NCBI RefSeq assembly: GCF_038561965.1
Contig: NZ_CP139348.1
Location: 1,612,001 to 1,676,000, forward strand
DNA from: Stutzerimonas stutzeri
GTDB taxonomy: Bacteria > Pseudomonadota > Gammaproteobacteria > Pseudomonadales > Pseudomonadaceae
Reading direction: 5' to 3'
Length of the DNA stretch: 64,000 bases
The notes beneath the pieces were generated by a model, which saw only the letters and a program-made list of their open reading frames with translations, ran no database searches and had not been told where the DNA came from. The stretch's first letter is position 1. Every line of letters begins with the position of its first letter. A program made the position numbers and the translations under genes. Positions 42,561-51,079 of the stretch are shown in pieces.

Positions 42561-44402
42561 ATGAAACGAGTCATCTATTCCGGCGCCGGGCTGCTACTGA
42601 TTGCGCTGGCCTTCCTGGTGTTCAACGGTCTATCCGGCATGCTGTTCACCAATGCGCGGCTCGATCTGACCGAACAGAAGCTCTATACGATCTCCGAAGG
42701 CACCGAGCGCATTCTTGACGGTTTGCAAACCCCCATCGAGCTGCACTTTTTCTATTCGGACGGTACCGCCAAGGAGCTGGTCGCGTTGCGTAACTACGCT
42801 CGTCGCGTCGAGGAGATGCTCCGGGCCTATCAGCGGGCCTCTGGCGGCAAGCTCAAGCTGCATGTGATCGACCCGCAGCCGTTCTCCGAGGAAGAGGACC
42901 GCGCAGCCGAATTCGGCCTGCAAGCGGTGCCGCTCAACCAAAGCGGCGACAAGGTCTACTTCGGCCTGGCCGGCACCAATGCCGAGGGCAGCACGCAGAT
43001 CATTCCGTTCTTCCCGCTGGATCAGGAAGAGTTTCTCGAGTACGAAATAAGCCGTCTGGTGCAGGGCCTGGCGGCCGGAGAACTGCCGGTGGTCGGGGTG
43101 CTGTCCGGATTGCAGCTGACCGGCGGCTTCGACATGCGTACCCAACAGGCGACGCCACCGTGGATGCTGTTGGAGGAGGTCCGCCAGCTGTTCCATATCG
43201 AGAGCTTGCGTCGCGACGTCGACATGATCCCGACCAATGTGTCGGTGCTGCTGCTGATCCACCCGAAGGATCTGCCGGAGCAGACGCTATATGCCATCGA
43301 CCAGTTCGTGTTGCGTGGCGGCAAGCTGCTGGCGTTCGTCGATCCGCATAGCGAGGTTGACCCCGGTATGGGCATTGGCCCGGGCGAGTTCGGGGAGGAG
43401 CGCGCGTCTGACCTCGAACCGCTGTTCAAGGCCTGGGGCGTGCGCATGGTGCCGCAGCGTGCGCTGGTCGACGCCGCCTACGCCATGTCGGTGGGCGTGG
43501 GCGCCGATCGTCGGCCGGTTCGCCACGCAGGCTGGTTGAGCCTGCCGCGAGACGCGCTGGACCAGGATGACGTGACCACCGCTGGGTTGGAAAACATCAC
43601 CATCGCCAGCGCTGGCATGCTTGAGGCATTGGAAGGTGCGACCACGCGCTTCACACCGCTGCTTACGAGCTCCGATTACGCCATGCCGGTGGATGCCGAG
43701 CGCTTTGCAACCCTGGACAACCCGGAAACGCTGCTGCTCGACCTCAAGCCGACCGGTGAGCGCTATACCCTGGCTGCACGAATCCAGGGTACGGCCAAAA
43801 CCGCGTTCCCGAATGGCATCGAAGGGCGCGAGAAGGGCATTCAGGAAAGCCAGAACATCAACGTCATCGCCGTCGCCGATACCGACCTGCTGAGTGATCG
43901 TATGTGGGTGCAGGTGCAGGACTTCTTCGGGCAGCGCATCCCGCAGCCGTGGGCGGACAACGGGGCGTTCGTGATCAACGCGCTGGACAATCTGTCTGGC
44001 ACCGATGCGCTGATCAGCGTGCGCTCCCGCGGTCGCTTCACCCGCCCGTTCGTCGTGGTGGAAGCCCTGCAGCGTCAGGCCGAGAACCGCTTCCGCGAGA
44101 AGGAGGAGGTGTTGCAGCAGCGTCTGGCCGATACCGAGCAGCAGCTGGCCGAGCTGCAGAATCCGGATCCGGAGCAGGCTCTGGAACTGACCGCAGAGCA
44201 GGAGCAGACGCTGCGCCAGTTCATGCAGGAGAAGGTGCGGATTCGCAAGGAACTGCGCGAGGTACGCTACCAGCTCAACGCCGACATCGAGGCGCTGGGG
44301 CGTACGCTCAAGTTTGCCAACATTGCCTTGGTGCCATTGGCGCTGACGCTGGGCGTGTTGGCGTTGTGGCTGTGGCGCCGCCGTCGGAGCCGGAGCGTCT
44401 GA
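42561..44402 (+). CDS. GldG-like ABC transporter auxiliary protein
   Basis: A 613-residue protein anchored by helices at about 6-28 and 590-608, with a large periplasmic region between them. The N-terminal part matches the Gldg/ABC-2 auxiliary family (RLDLTEQKLYTISEGTERIL, YARRVEEMLRAYQRASGGKL, VVGVLSGLQLTGGFD). A coiled coil runs at about 505-575 (EKEEVLQQRLADTEQQLAEL). It is the third gene of the Gld-like cassette. In other pseudomonads a DUF4340 gene usually follows; none is seen here. Confidence 0.9.
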   Translation: MKRVIYSGAGLLLIALAFLVFNGLSGMLFTNARLDLTEQKLYTISEGTERILDGLQTPIELHFFYSDGTAKELVALRNYARRVEEMLRAYQRASGGKLKLHVIDPQPFSEEEDRAAEFGLQAVPLNQSGDKVYFGLAGTNAEGSTQIIPFFPLDQEEFLEYEISRLVQGLAAGELPVVGVLSGLQLTGGFDMRTQQATPPWMLLEEVRQLFHIESLRRDVDMIPTNVSVLLLIHPKDLPEQTLYAIDQFVLRGGKLLAFVDPHSEVDPGMGIGPGEFGEERASDLEPLFKAWGVRMVPQRALVDAAYAMSVGVGADRRPVRHAGWLSLPRDALDQDDVTTAGLENITIASAGMLEALEGATTRFTPLLTSSDYAMPVDAERFATLDNPETLLLDLKPTGERYTLAARIQGTAKTAFPNGIEGREKGIQESQNINVIAVADTDLLSDRMWVQVQDFFGQRIPQPWADNGAFVINALDNLSGTDALISVRSRGRFTRPFVVVEALQRQAENRFREKEEVLQQRLADTEQQLAELQNPDPEQALELTAEQEQTLRQFMQEKVRIRKELREVRYQLNADIEALGRTLKFANIALVPLALTLGVLALWLWRRRRSRSV

Positions 44403-44410
44403 TGAAAAGT

Positions 44411-44438
44411 GCCTGTCCCGACGCTAATCGGGGCAGGC
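44411..44438 (+). terminator. Hairpin at the end of the Gld-type operon
   Basis: GCCTGTCCCGA (44411-44421) pairs with TCGGGGCAGGC (44428-44438), one G-T pair, loop CGCTAA, starting 8 bases after the stop codon. No T-run follows. Confidence 0.5.
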
Positions 44439-44470
44439 GCAGGGGCACAAACGCCTATGGAAAAAAGAGG

Positions 44471-44498
44471 CTGACAGCCAAATTCGTTGTTTTATACT
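44471..44498 (+). promoter_or_regulatory. Promoter of the cold-shock gene
   Basis: CTGACA (44471-44476) and TATACT (44493-44498) with a 16-base spacer fit a sigma-70 promoter. Transcription would begin near 44505, leaving a leader of about 100 bases before the ATG, as is common for csp mRNAs with temperature-dependent structure. Confidence 0.6.
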
Positions 44499-44607
44499 CC
44501 GGCTACGGTCGCGTTCGAGTCGCATTTGCGCTGGAGCCGAATGCGCGAAAGCATGGCCGTCGACCCCTCTTCCGAGGAATAACAAAAAGCGAGTTGGAGA
44601 AGTGGTA

Positions 44608-44817
44608 ATGGCTGAGCGCGAGACCGGAACCGTCAAGTGGTTCAACGATGCAAAAGGCTATGGATTCATTCAGCGGGGTAATGGCGCCGACGTGTTCGTG
44701 CATTACCGCGCCATCCGGGGCGACGGCCACCGCTCGCTGGCCGAAGGGCAGCAGGTGGAGTTTTCGGTGACCCAGGGCCAGAAGGGCCTGCAGGCCGAAG
44801 ACGTCGCCGGCGTCTGA
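44608..44817 (+). CDS. CspA-family cold-shock domain protein
   Basis: A 69-residue single cold-shock domain protein that binds single-stranded RNA or DNA. RNP1 is KGYGFIQR and RNP2 is DVFVHYRAI, after the N-terminal TGTVKWFNDA. ATG 44608 has GGAGA seven bases upstream, which decides it over GTG 44602. It has its own promoter and a strong intrinsic terminator, so it is monocistronic. Confidence 0.95.
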   Translation: MAERETGTVKWFNDAKGYGFIQRGNGADVFVHYRAIRGDGHRSLAEGQQVEFSVTQGQKGLQAEDVAGV

Positions 44818-44835
44818 CTCCGGTCGCAGAAGTAC

Positions 44836-44866
44836 AAAGCCCGTCTTGATGACGGGCTTTTTTTTT
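44836..44866 (+). terminator. Rho-independent terminator of the cold-shock gene
   Basis: AAAGCCCGTC (44836-44845), loop TTGAT, GACGGGCTTT (44851-44860), followed by a run of T to 44866. A textbook intrinsic terminator 18 bases after the stop. Confidence 0.93.
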
Positions 44867-44888
44867 GAGTTTGGCGGCAGGGGCTTTC

Positions 44889-44934
44889 GGTGGGCTTTAG
44901 CCCACCATGGACCTCAGTCCGGTGATTCGGGGAA
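44889..44934. repeat. Dispersed GGTGGGCTTTAGCCCACC hairpin repeat
   Basis: GGTGGGC (44889) and GCCCACC (to 44906) flank TTTA. It is followed by GGTGATTCGGGG, the same tail seen after the 25917 copy, so the repeat unit is longer than the hairpin alone. Confidence 0.6.
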
Positions 44935-44958
44935 TGGTGTTTTACGCCCTTGATGCGA

Positions 44959-45330
44959 TCAACCCGTACGCCAGACGATTTCCTCTTCGCCGTCATCGCT
45001 GATGCGGATCCAGCGGTCGGCCACCTCAACGGCTTCCTCTTCCTGCCAGCCGCCCGGCGCGCAGCGGATTTCCACGCCTAGCGCCTGATACGCCGCGCGG
45101 GCGCAAGTGAGGTCATCGTCCCAAGGGGTGGCGTCGCTTTCCAGCAGCAGGCAATGCCATTTGCCTACCGCTTTCGGCAGCCAGGTCACCGGAATGCCGC
45201 CGGCGCTGCATTTGAACGTCTGGCCTTTCTGTTGCCAGGCGGAGCAGGAGCCAATGGCCTGGGCCAGCCACTCGCCGACGGCTTGCTGGCTGGCATCCCT
45301 GAGGTAGATCTCGATATCGGGTTGACGCAT
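44959..45330 (-). CDS. Conserved hypothetical protein
   Basis: A 123-residue soluble acidic protein (QPDIEIYLRDASQQAVGEWL, ending WIRISDDGEEEIVW) with no signal peptide or membrane segment. I recall similar proteins in pseudomonads but no domain assignment. Trp and Cys are unusually frequent for its size. It is 60 bases from rlmA on the same strand and may be co-transcribed with it. Confidence 0.75.
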   Translation of the reverse strand: MRQPDIEIYLRDASQQAVGEWLAQAIGSCSAWQQKGQTFKCSAGGIPVTWLPKAVGKWHCLLLESDATPWDDDLTCARAAYQALGVEIRCAPGGWQEEEAVEVADRWIRISDDGEEEIVWRTG

Positions 45331-45389
45331 GGGCGACTGCCTTATGTGGTGGAGCGGGGTTCTTCAATCGTCGGCAAAACATACGAACG

Positions 45390-46196
45390 CTAGGGTGTGC
45401 GTTCGATCCAGTCGTAGCGTATCGCAACCCGCACGCTCAGGTGGCTTTCGATCACTGCGGCACGGCGCTCGGCGCTGGCACGCCAGCCATGCGGAGTCAT
45501 CGCCAGCAGGTCGGCACGGGCTTGGGCATCGTCCAGTTGCAGCTCGTAGCTGAGGGTTTCGCTATGTGCCAGCCGCATGCCGTCGGGAATCAGCGACAGG
45601 TGCTTCTCGTCGTCGTAGTCGCGAATCTCATCGTAGAGCCGTCCGCGCAACTCCCACAGGTGCTCTCGGGTCGGCCCCATTCGCAGCAGCCCACCGCCCG
45701 AAGGCAGCAGGCGCTTTGCTTCTTGCCAATCGAGCGGGCTGAACACGCTGGCCAGCAGCTCACAGCTGGCATCGGCCAGCGGAACACGCGCCATACTCGC
45801 GACCAGCCATTCCAGCTGCGGAGCGCGCTTGCAGGCGCGCTTGATCGCCTCGCGGGAGATGTCCAGCGCATAGCCTTCGGCGTCCGGCAGCGCTTCGGCG
45901 AGCTGCGCGGTGTAGTAGCCCTCGCCGCAGCCAATATCGAGCCAGCGCTGCGGTGCGCGCTCGGCGGCCAACTCGGCCAAGCGCCGGGCCAGCGGCGCGT
46001 AATGGCCACCGTCGAGAAAGCGTCTGCGAGCCTCGACCATGGCCTGGTTGTCGCCGGGGTCGCGGCTGTTCTTGTGTTGCACGGGGAGCAGGTTCAGGTA
46101 GCCCTGACGCGCACGGTCGAAACGGTGATTGGCCGGACAGGCCACCCCGTTGTCGACCGCACTCAGTGGCGCCTGGCAGATCGGGCAAATCAGCAT
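45390..46196 (-). CDS. rlmA: 23S rRNA (guanine(745)-N(1))-methyltransferase RlmA
   Basis: A 268-residue rRNA methylase. The N-terminal zinc finger is formed by CPICQAPL and VACPANHRFDRARQGYLNLL. The SAM motif is WLDIGCGEGYYTAQLAEALP (about 88-107), with ALDISREAIKRACKR next. RlmA methylates G745 or a nearby base of 23S rRNA; the exact position in this group is not checked. Its first bases overlap dapE by seven. Confidence 0.92.
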   Translation of the reverse strand: MLICPICQAPLSAVDNGVACPANHRFDRARQGYLNLLPVQHKNSRDPGDNQAMVEARRRFLDGGHYAPLARRLAELAAERAPQRWLDIGCGEGYYTAQLAEALPDAEGYALDISREAIKRACKRAPQLEWLVASMARVPLADASCELLASVFSPLDWQEAKRLLPSGGGLLRMGPTREHLWELRGRLYDEIRDYDDEKHLSLIPDGMRLAHSETLSYELQLDDAQARADLLAMTPHGWRASAERRAAVIESHLSVRVAIRYDWIERTP

Positions 46197-47338
46197 GCGA
46201 GCAGGTTCACCAGAGTCTGGTAGTAGATCTCGGTCAGCAGATCGAGATCACTGGCGAGGATGTGCTCGTCGACCTGATGAATGGTCGCGTTGACCGGACC
46301 AAGCTCGACCACCTGGGTACCGAGAGTGGCTATGAAGCGCCCATCCGAAGTGCCGCCGCTGGTGGACGGCTTGGTCTCGCGGCCGGTGACGCTGCGGATC
46401 GCCTTGGCTACGCCGTCGAGCAGCGCGCCGGGCTCGGTGAGGAAGGGCAGGCCGGACAGCGCCCAATCGACACTCCAATCCAGACCGTGCTTGTCGAGAA
46501 TCGCGGCGGTGCGCTGCTTGAGCTGCTCGACGGTGGATTCGGTGGAGAAGCGAAAATTGAACACCGCCTCCAGCGTGCCGGGAATCACGTTGGTCGCGCC
46601 GGTGCCGGCATTAAGATTGGATATCTGGAAGCTGGTAGGCGGGAAGAAGGCATTACCGTCGTCCCAGTGCTCGGCGGCCAGTTCTGCCAGGGCTGGCGCG
46701 GCCAGGTGGATCGGGTTCTTTGCCAGATGCGGATAGGCGACGTGGCCTTGCTGGCCGCGTACGGTCAGTGTGCCGCCCAGCGAGCCGCGCCGACCATTCT
46801 TCACTACGTCACCCACCAGCGAGGTGCTCGAAGGCTCGCCGACGATGCACCAGTCCAGGCGCTGGCCACGTTCGCGCAGGCGCTCGACCACGGCCTTGGT
46901 GCCGTAGTGCGCCGGACCTTCTTCATCACTGGTGATGAGAAAGGCGATCTGCCCCTTGTGCTGAGGATGGTCGGCAGTAAAACGCTCCACCGCGACGACC
47001 ATTGCCGCCAAGCTGCCCTTCATATCCGCCGCACCACGGCCGTGGAGCATGCCGCGCTCGTCAATACGGGCGGCGAATGGCGGGTTCTGCCACGCCTGCA
47101 GCGGGCCGGTAGGGACCACATCGGTGTGGCCGGCGAAGCACAACACCGGGCCTTCGGTACCGCGAGTGGCCCAGAAATTCTCCACGTCCTCGATATGCAT
47201 CGGCTCGATGGCAAAGCCGCAGGCCGCCAGGCGCTGACTCATCAGCTGCTGGCAGCCTTCGTCCAGCGGTGTGACCGAGGGGCGGTTGATCAGCTCGCAG
47301 GCGAGTTCGAGCGTCGGGGAAAGGGCTGGGGCGGTCAT
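46190..47338 (-). CDS. dapE: Succinyl-diaminopimelate desuccinylase DapE
   Basis: A 382-residue M20 metallopeptidase-fold enzyme that removes succinate from N-succinyl-LL-diaminopimelate in lysine and cell-wall synthesis. Metal-ligand motifs: FAGHTDVVPTGPLQAW, LHGRGAADMKGSLAA, LITSDEEGPA (catalytic Glu) and the C-terminal STSGGTSDGRFI. ATG 47338 (MTAPALSP) chosen over an in-frame ATG at 47371. It overlaps rlmA by seven bases. Confidence 0.95.
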   Translation of the reverse strand: MTAPALSPTLELACELINRPSVTPLDEGCQQLMSQRLAACGFAIEPMHIEDVENFWATRGTEGPVLCFAGHTDVVPTGPLQAWQNPPFAARIDERGMLHGRGAADMKGSLAAMVVAVERFTADHPQHKGQIAFLITSDEEGPAHYGTKAVVERLRERGQRLDWCIVGEPSSTSLVGDVVKNGRRGSLGGTLTVRGQQGHVAYPHLAKNPIHLAAPALAELAAEHWDDGNAFFPPTSFQISNLNAGTGATNVIPGTLEAVFNFRFSTESTVEQLKQRTAAILDKHGLDWSVDWALSGLPFLTEPGALLDGVAKAIRSVTGRETKPSTSGGTSDGRFIATLGTQVVELGPVNATIHQVDEHILASDLDLLTEIYYQTLVNLLAC

Positions 47339-47433
47339 CACGGCTCCGGTGCGGCGGGGAAAGGGCGCCATATTAAAGCAAAGCCGTGGCCTCGGTGACG
47401 GCCGGATGCAGTGGTCGCCGCGCGGCTAGGTCT

Positions 47434-47439
47434 TATAAT
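47434..47439 (+). promoter_or_regulatory. -10 element upstream of tcdA
   Basis: A perfect TATAAT lies 27 bases before the tcdA ATG. The -35 region is poor (GTGGTC near 47411). GGGGAG at 47455-47460 is the ribosome-binding site. Confidence 0.45.
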
Positions 47440-47465
47440 CGCCAGGTTTTTTCCGGGGAGTCGGC

Positions 47466-48275
47466 ATGTCTATCGATGATCAGCGTTTCGGCGGCATTGC
47501 CCGTCTGTATGGCCGCGTCGGCCTTGAGCGGCTGGCGGCTGCGCATGTGGCGGTGGTTGGCATCGGTGGTGTCGGCTCGTGGGCCGCCGAGGCGCTGGCA
47601 CGCAGTGGCGTCGGCGAGATCAGTCTGTTCGACCTGGATGATGTGTGCATCACCAATACCAACCGGCAGATTCACGCCCTTGCTGGCGCCGTGGGCAAGC
47701 CCAAGGTCGATGAGATGGCTGCGCGCATTCGCGCCATCAATCCAGCCTGCCGCGTGCATGCGGTGGCGGATTTCGTCACCCGCGACACCATGGCCGAGTA
47801 CATCACCGAAGACATGGATTGCGTCATCGACTGCATCGACAGTGTGCCGGCCAAGGCGGCGCTGATCGCCTGGTGCAAGCGCCGCAAGATCCAGATCATC
47901 ACCACCGGAGGTGCCGGCGGGCAAGTCGATCCGACGCAAATCCAGGTCACCGATCTGAACAAGACCTTCAATGATCCGCTGGCGGCCAAGGTGCGCTCGC
48001 TGTTGCGTCGCGAATACAACTTCTCGCGCACGCCGGGGCGCACCTACAGCGTGCCGTGCGTGTTCTCCACCGAGCAGCTGCGTTATCCGAAGCCGGACGG
48101 CGGAGTCTGTCAGAGCAAGAGCTTCGTCGGCGAAGGGGTCAAGCTCGACTGCGCCGGTGGCTTCGGTGCGGTCACCATGGTCACTGCGAGTTTCGGCATG
48201 GTCGCTGCGGCAAAGGCCGTCGACAAACTGGTCGCCGGAGCCCGTCGCCCCAGCGAGCGTAAGGCGAACGGCTGA
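47466..48275 (+). CDS. tcdA: tRNA threonylcarbamoyladenosine dehydratase TcdA
   Basis: A 269-residue E1-like enzyme that cyclises t6A to ct6A in tRNA at position 37, using ATP. Motifs: the nucleotide-binding GIGGVGSWAAEALARSGVG (about 32-50), LFDLDDVCITNTNRQIHA, DCVIDCIDSVPAKAALI and TGGAGGQVDPTQIQVTDL. Monocistronic, divergent from dapE. Confidence 0.94.
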   Translation: MSIDDQRFGGIARLYGRVGLERLAAAHVAVVGIGGVGSWAAEALARSGVGEISLFDLDDVCITNTNRQIHALAGAVGKPKVDEMAARIRAINPACRVHAVADFVTRDTMAEYITEDMDCVIDCIDSVPAKAALIAWCKRRKIQIITTGGAGGQVDPTQIQVTDLNKTFNDPLAAKVRSLLRREYNFSRTPGRTYSVPCVFSTEQLRYPKPDGGVCQSKSFVGEGVKLDCAGGFGAVTMVTASFGMVAAAKAVDKLVAGARRPSERKANG

Positions 48276-48295
48276 GTGCGACGGGCACTCAGCCG
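48269..48295 (+). terminator. Hairpin overlapping the tcdA stop codon
   Basis: CGGCTGAGTGC (48269-48279) pairs perfectly with GCACTCAGCCG (48285-48295), loop GACGG. The stem contains the TGA stop (48273-48275). There is no T-run. Confidence 0.5.
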
Positions 48296-48325
48296 CTCTA
48301 TGACGCGCGTCGAAGAATAGTTCCG

Positions 48326-48344
48326 CTGTCACAAAAGCTTTACA
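48326..48344 (+). promoter_or_regulatory. Possible Pho box before the porin gene
   Basis: CTGTCAC (48326-48332) is followed by CTTTACA (48338-48344), resembling the two 7-base direct repeats of a PhoB site, though the period is 12 rather than 11. It lies about 100 bases before an OprP/OprO-like porin, a class known to be phosphate-starvation induced. A weak call. Confidence 0.35.
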
Positions 48345-48443
48345 CATCAGCCATTTGGCTGACATACACGGTCGCCAAGATTCCCCCGAACACAAAGAGC
48401 CCATCTCGAGTGTTTCCGACGCTAAACATAAAGGGGAATTTTG

Positions 48444-49745
48444 ATGATCCGTAAGCACTTCGCCGGTTTCGCTGCCAGCGCCCTGGCTCTGGCCGTTACC
48501 GCCCAGGCTTTCGCCGGCACCGTCACCACCGACGGCGCCGATATCGTTGTCAAGACCAAGGGTGGCCTGGAAGTCGCCACGACGGACAAACAGTTCAGCT
48601 TCAAGGTAGGCGGCCGCCTGCAGGCCGACTACAGCCAGTTCGACGGCTTCTACACCGTTAACGGCGACAGCGCCGATGCTGCCTACTTCCGCCGTGCCTT
48701 CATCGAGATCGGTGGCGTTGCGTTCACCGATTGGAAATATCAGTTCAACTACGACCTGTCGCACAACGCCGGCAGCAGCGAAGACGGTTACTGGGATGAA
48801 GCTTCGATCCAGTACTCCGGTTTCAGCCCGGTCAACATCAAGGTCGGTCGCTTCGACCCTGACTTCGGTCTGGAAAAAGCCACCAGCTCCAAGTGGGTCA
48901 CCGCTCCTGAGCGTAACGCCGCGTACGATCTGGTCGACTGGACCAACGGCCACCAGAACGGCCTGGGGATTCAGGTCAACGGTACTGCCGGGCCATCCCT
49001 GTACGGTTCCCTCGGTCTGCATGCCAAGGATCAGAACGACGTCGACGGCGATAGCGTCAAGCAATTCAACGTGCGTGGCGTTTTCGCCCCGATGCACGAA
49101 GCCGGCAACGTGCTGCATCTGGGCGTGAACTTCGCCCAGCGTGACCTCGATGACGTCGGCGGTCTGGATACCCGTATCCGCAGCCGCCTGGGCATGCGCG
49201 GCGTATCCACCTCCGGTGGCAATGACGCTGGCACCAACGGCAACCGTCTGTTGCTGGGCGGCGCCAACAACCAACTTGCCGGATCCTACGGCGACGACAC
49301 CGCCTGGGGTCTGGAAGCGGCATGGGCCATGGGCCCGCTGTCGATCCAGGGTGAATACATCAAGCGTGAGCTGGATGCCGATTCCAGTGCCAATGAAGAC
49401 ATCGAAGCCAAGGGCTATTACGCCCAGATCGCCTACACCCTCACCGGTGAAGCGCGGGACTACAAGCTGGGTCGTTTCGATGCCATCAAGCCGAGCAACA
49501 AGCAGACCGGTGCCTGGGAAGTCTTCTACCGCTACGACTACATCGAAGGTGATGACGACACCGTTGGCACCACTGCCAGCAGTACCGTCGAAGGCAAGGT
49601 GCACAACGTCGGTCTGAACTGGTACGCCAATGACAACGTTCGCGTGACTGGCGCCTACGTCAAAGCCAAGGTCGACAACCAGCAGAACGCTGATGGCGAT
49701 GACTCTGGTGACGGCATTGTGTTGCGTGCCCAGTACGTGTTCTAA
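48444..49745 (+). CDS. OprP/OprO-family phosphate-selective porin
   Basis: A 433-residue outer-membrane porin. Signal peptide ends AQAFA near residue 24. Beta-strand-rich body with family motifs FSFKVGGRLQADYSQFDGFY, YFRRAFIEIGG, YQFNYDLSHN and KVGRFDPDFGLE, ending LRAQYVF with terminal Phe. OprP and OprO are trimers selective for phosphate and polyphosphate, but many paralogues have other substrates. ATG 48444 follows an AAGGGGAA ribosome site. It has its own terminator and is monocistronic. Confidence 0.9.
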   Translation: MIRKHFAGFAASALALAVTAQAFAGTVTTDGADIVVKTKGGLEVATTDKQFSFKVGGRLQADYSQFDGFYTVNGDSADAAYFRRAFIEIGGVAFTDWKYQFNYDLSHNAGSSEDGYWDEASIQYSGFSPVNIKVGRFDPDFGLEKATSSKWVTAPERNAAYDLVDWTNGHQNGLGIQVNGTAGPSLYGSLGLHAKDQNDVDGDSVKQFNVRGVFAPMHEAGNVLHLGVNFAQRDLDDVGGLDTRIRSRLGMRGVSTSGGNDAGTNGNRLLLGGANNQLAGSYGDDTAWGLEAAWAMGPLSIQGEYIKRELDADSSANEDIEAKGYYAQIAYTLTGEARDYKLGRFDAIKPSNKQTGAWEVFYRYDYIEGDDDTVGTTASSTVEGKVHNVGLNWYANDNVRVTGAYVKAKVDNQQNADGDDSGDGIVLRAQYVF

Positions 49746-49775
49746 ACATCACCCTCATCCGTGATGCTCCATTGA

Positions 49776-49800
49776 GCCCCGCCTAGGCGGGGCTTTTTTT
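49776..49800 (+). terminator. Rho-independent terminator of the porin gene
   Basis: GCCCCGCC (49776-49783), TA, GGCGGGGC (49786-49793), then seven T. A textbook intrinsic terminator. Confidence 0.95.
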
Positions 49801-49828
49801 CGTCCGCGTGACAGGCCAGACTGCGCGC

Positions 49829-50959
49829 ATGCCTATTCAGACCGTACACCGCCTCGCCGAACTCGCGCCCGCTGCATGGGACGCCTTGCTGACCGACTCC
49901 CAGCCCTTTCTTCGTCACGCATTCCTCTCATCGCTGGAAGACAGCGGCAGCGTCGGCGGGCGCAGCGGCTGGCAGCCGGCCCATGTTGTGTTGCGCGACG
50001 AACAGGGCGCGTTGCAGGCGGCATTGCCGCTTTATCGCAAGAACCACTCCTACGGTGAATACGTGTTCGACTGGGCCTGGGCGGATGCCTGCCAGCGGGC
50101 CGGCATCGGCTACTACCCCAAGCTGCTCTGCGCAGTGCCTTTTACCCCGGTCACCGGCGGCCGCCTGCTGGGTGACGTGCAAGCGGCAGCCGAGCTGCTC
50201 GATGTGCTGACCGATGGGTTGGAGACGCAAGGGCTGTCGAGCCTGCACGTGAACTTCACCGAACCACAGGCCGATCAGTTACTGGCGGGGCGAGATGGTT
50301 GGCTGGAGCGCATTGGCTGCCAATTTCATTGGCACAACCGTGGTTATCGCGACTTTCAGGATTTTCTCGATGCGCTGACCTCGCGCAAGCGCAAGCAGCT
50401 GCGCAAGGAGCGTGAGCAGGTGGCTGGACAGGGCATCACGTTCGACTGGCGTGAAGGGCATCAGCTCAGCGAGGCGGAATGGGATTTCGTCTATGCCTGC
50501 TACGCCAACACCTATCAGGTTCGCGGCCAGGCGCCGTATCTGACCCGACAGTTCTTCAGCCTGTTGGCCGAGCGCATGCCGCAGGCAGTCCGTGTGGTCC
50601 TGGCCCTGCAAGGCCCACGGCCAGTGGCCATGGCCTTCAGCCTGTGCAACGAGTACGGCTTGTACGGCCGCTACTGGGGCTGCCTGGCGGAGTTCGATCG
50701 GCTGCACTTCGAGACCTGTTTCTATCAGGGCATTGACCAGGCCATCGCCGGCGGACTGCAGCGTTTCGATGCCGGTGCGCAGGGTGAGCACAAGCTCATT
50801 CGCGGTTTCGAGCCGGTCATCACCCGTTCTTGGCATTATCTGCAGCATCCCGGCTTGCGCGCGGCAGTGACGGATTTCCTGCAGCAGGAGCGGGTGGGCG
50901 TGCTGGCATATGCAGAGGCGGCGCGCGAGGCGCTGCCGTATCGGCAGGCCGGCGATTAG
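49829..50959 (+). CDS. FemAB-like GNAT acyltransferase (PF04339 family)
   Basis: A protein of about 376 residues of the peptidogalycan/FemAB-like acyltransferase family, predicted to have two GNAT-like halves. Motifs: LPLYRKNHSYGEYVFDWAWA, CAVPFTPVTGGRLL, LTSRKRKQLRKEREQV and GLQRFDAGAQGEHKLIRGFE. The last is a strong family mark. The substrate is unknown. GTG 49808 is an alternative start. Confidence 0.88.
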   Translation: MPIQTVHRLAELAPAAWDALLTDSQPFLRHAFLSSLEDSGSVGGRSGWQPAHVVLRDEQGALQAALPLYRKNHSYGEYVFDWAWADACQRAGIGYYPKLLCAVPFTPVTGGRLLGDVQAAAELLDVLTDGLETQGLSSLHVNFTEPQADQLLAGRDGWLERIGCQFHWHNRGYRDFQDFLDALTSRKRKQLRKEREQVAGQGITFDWREGHQLSEAEWDFVYACYANTYQVRGQAPYLTRQFFSLLAERMPQAVRVVLALQGPRPVAMAFSLCNEYGLYGRYWGCLAEFDRLHFETCFYQGIDQAIAGGLQRFDAGAQGEHKLIRGFEPVITRSWHYLQHPGLRAAVTDFLQQERVGVLAYAEAAREALPYRQAGD

Positions 50960-51079
50960 CCGGCTGGGGCAAGACTTACCGGCGCTGCCGGGGGACCGGC
51001 GGTGTTTGCCTGGTCCCGCTATCGCTAGTACGTGTTTTCAATGGGCTGTCAGCTCTGGTCGAACGCAGCGCGTAGCGGT

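Noticed and set aside
47433..49604. A 723-codon minus-strand open frame opposite tcdA and the porin gene
   Set aside because: It spans two real genes and an intergenic terminator-like hairpin; the translation has no domain or motif.
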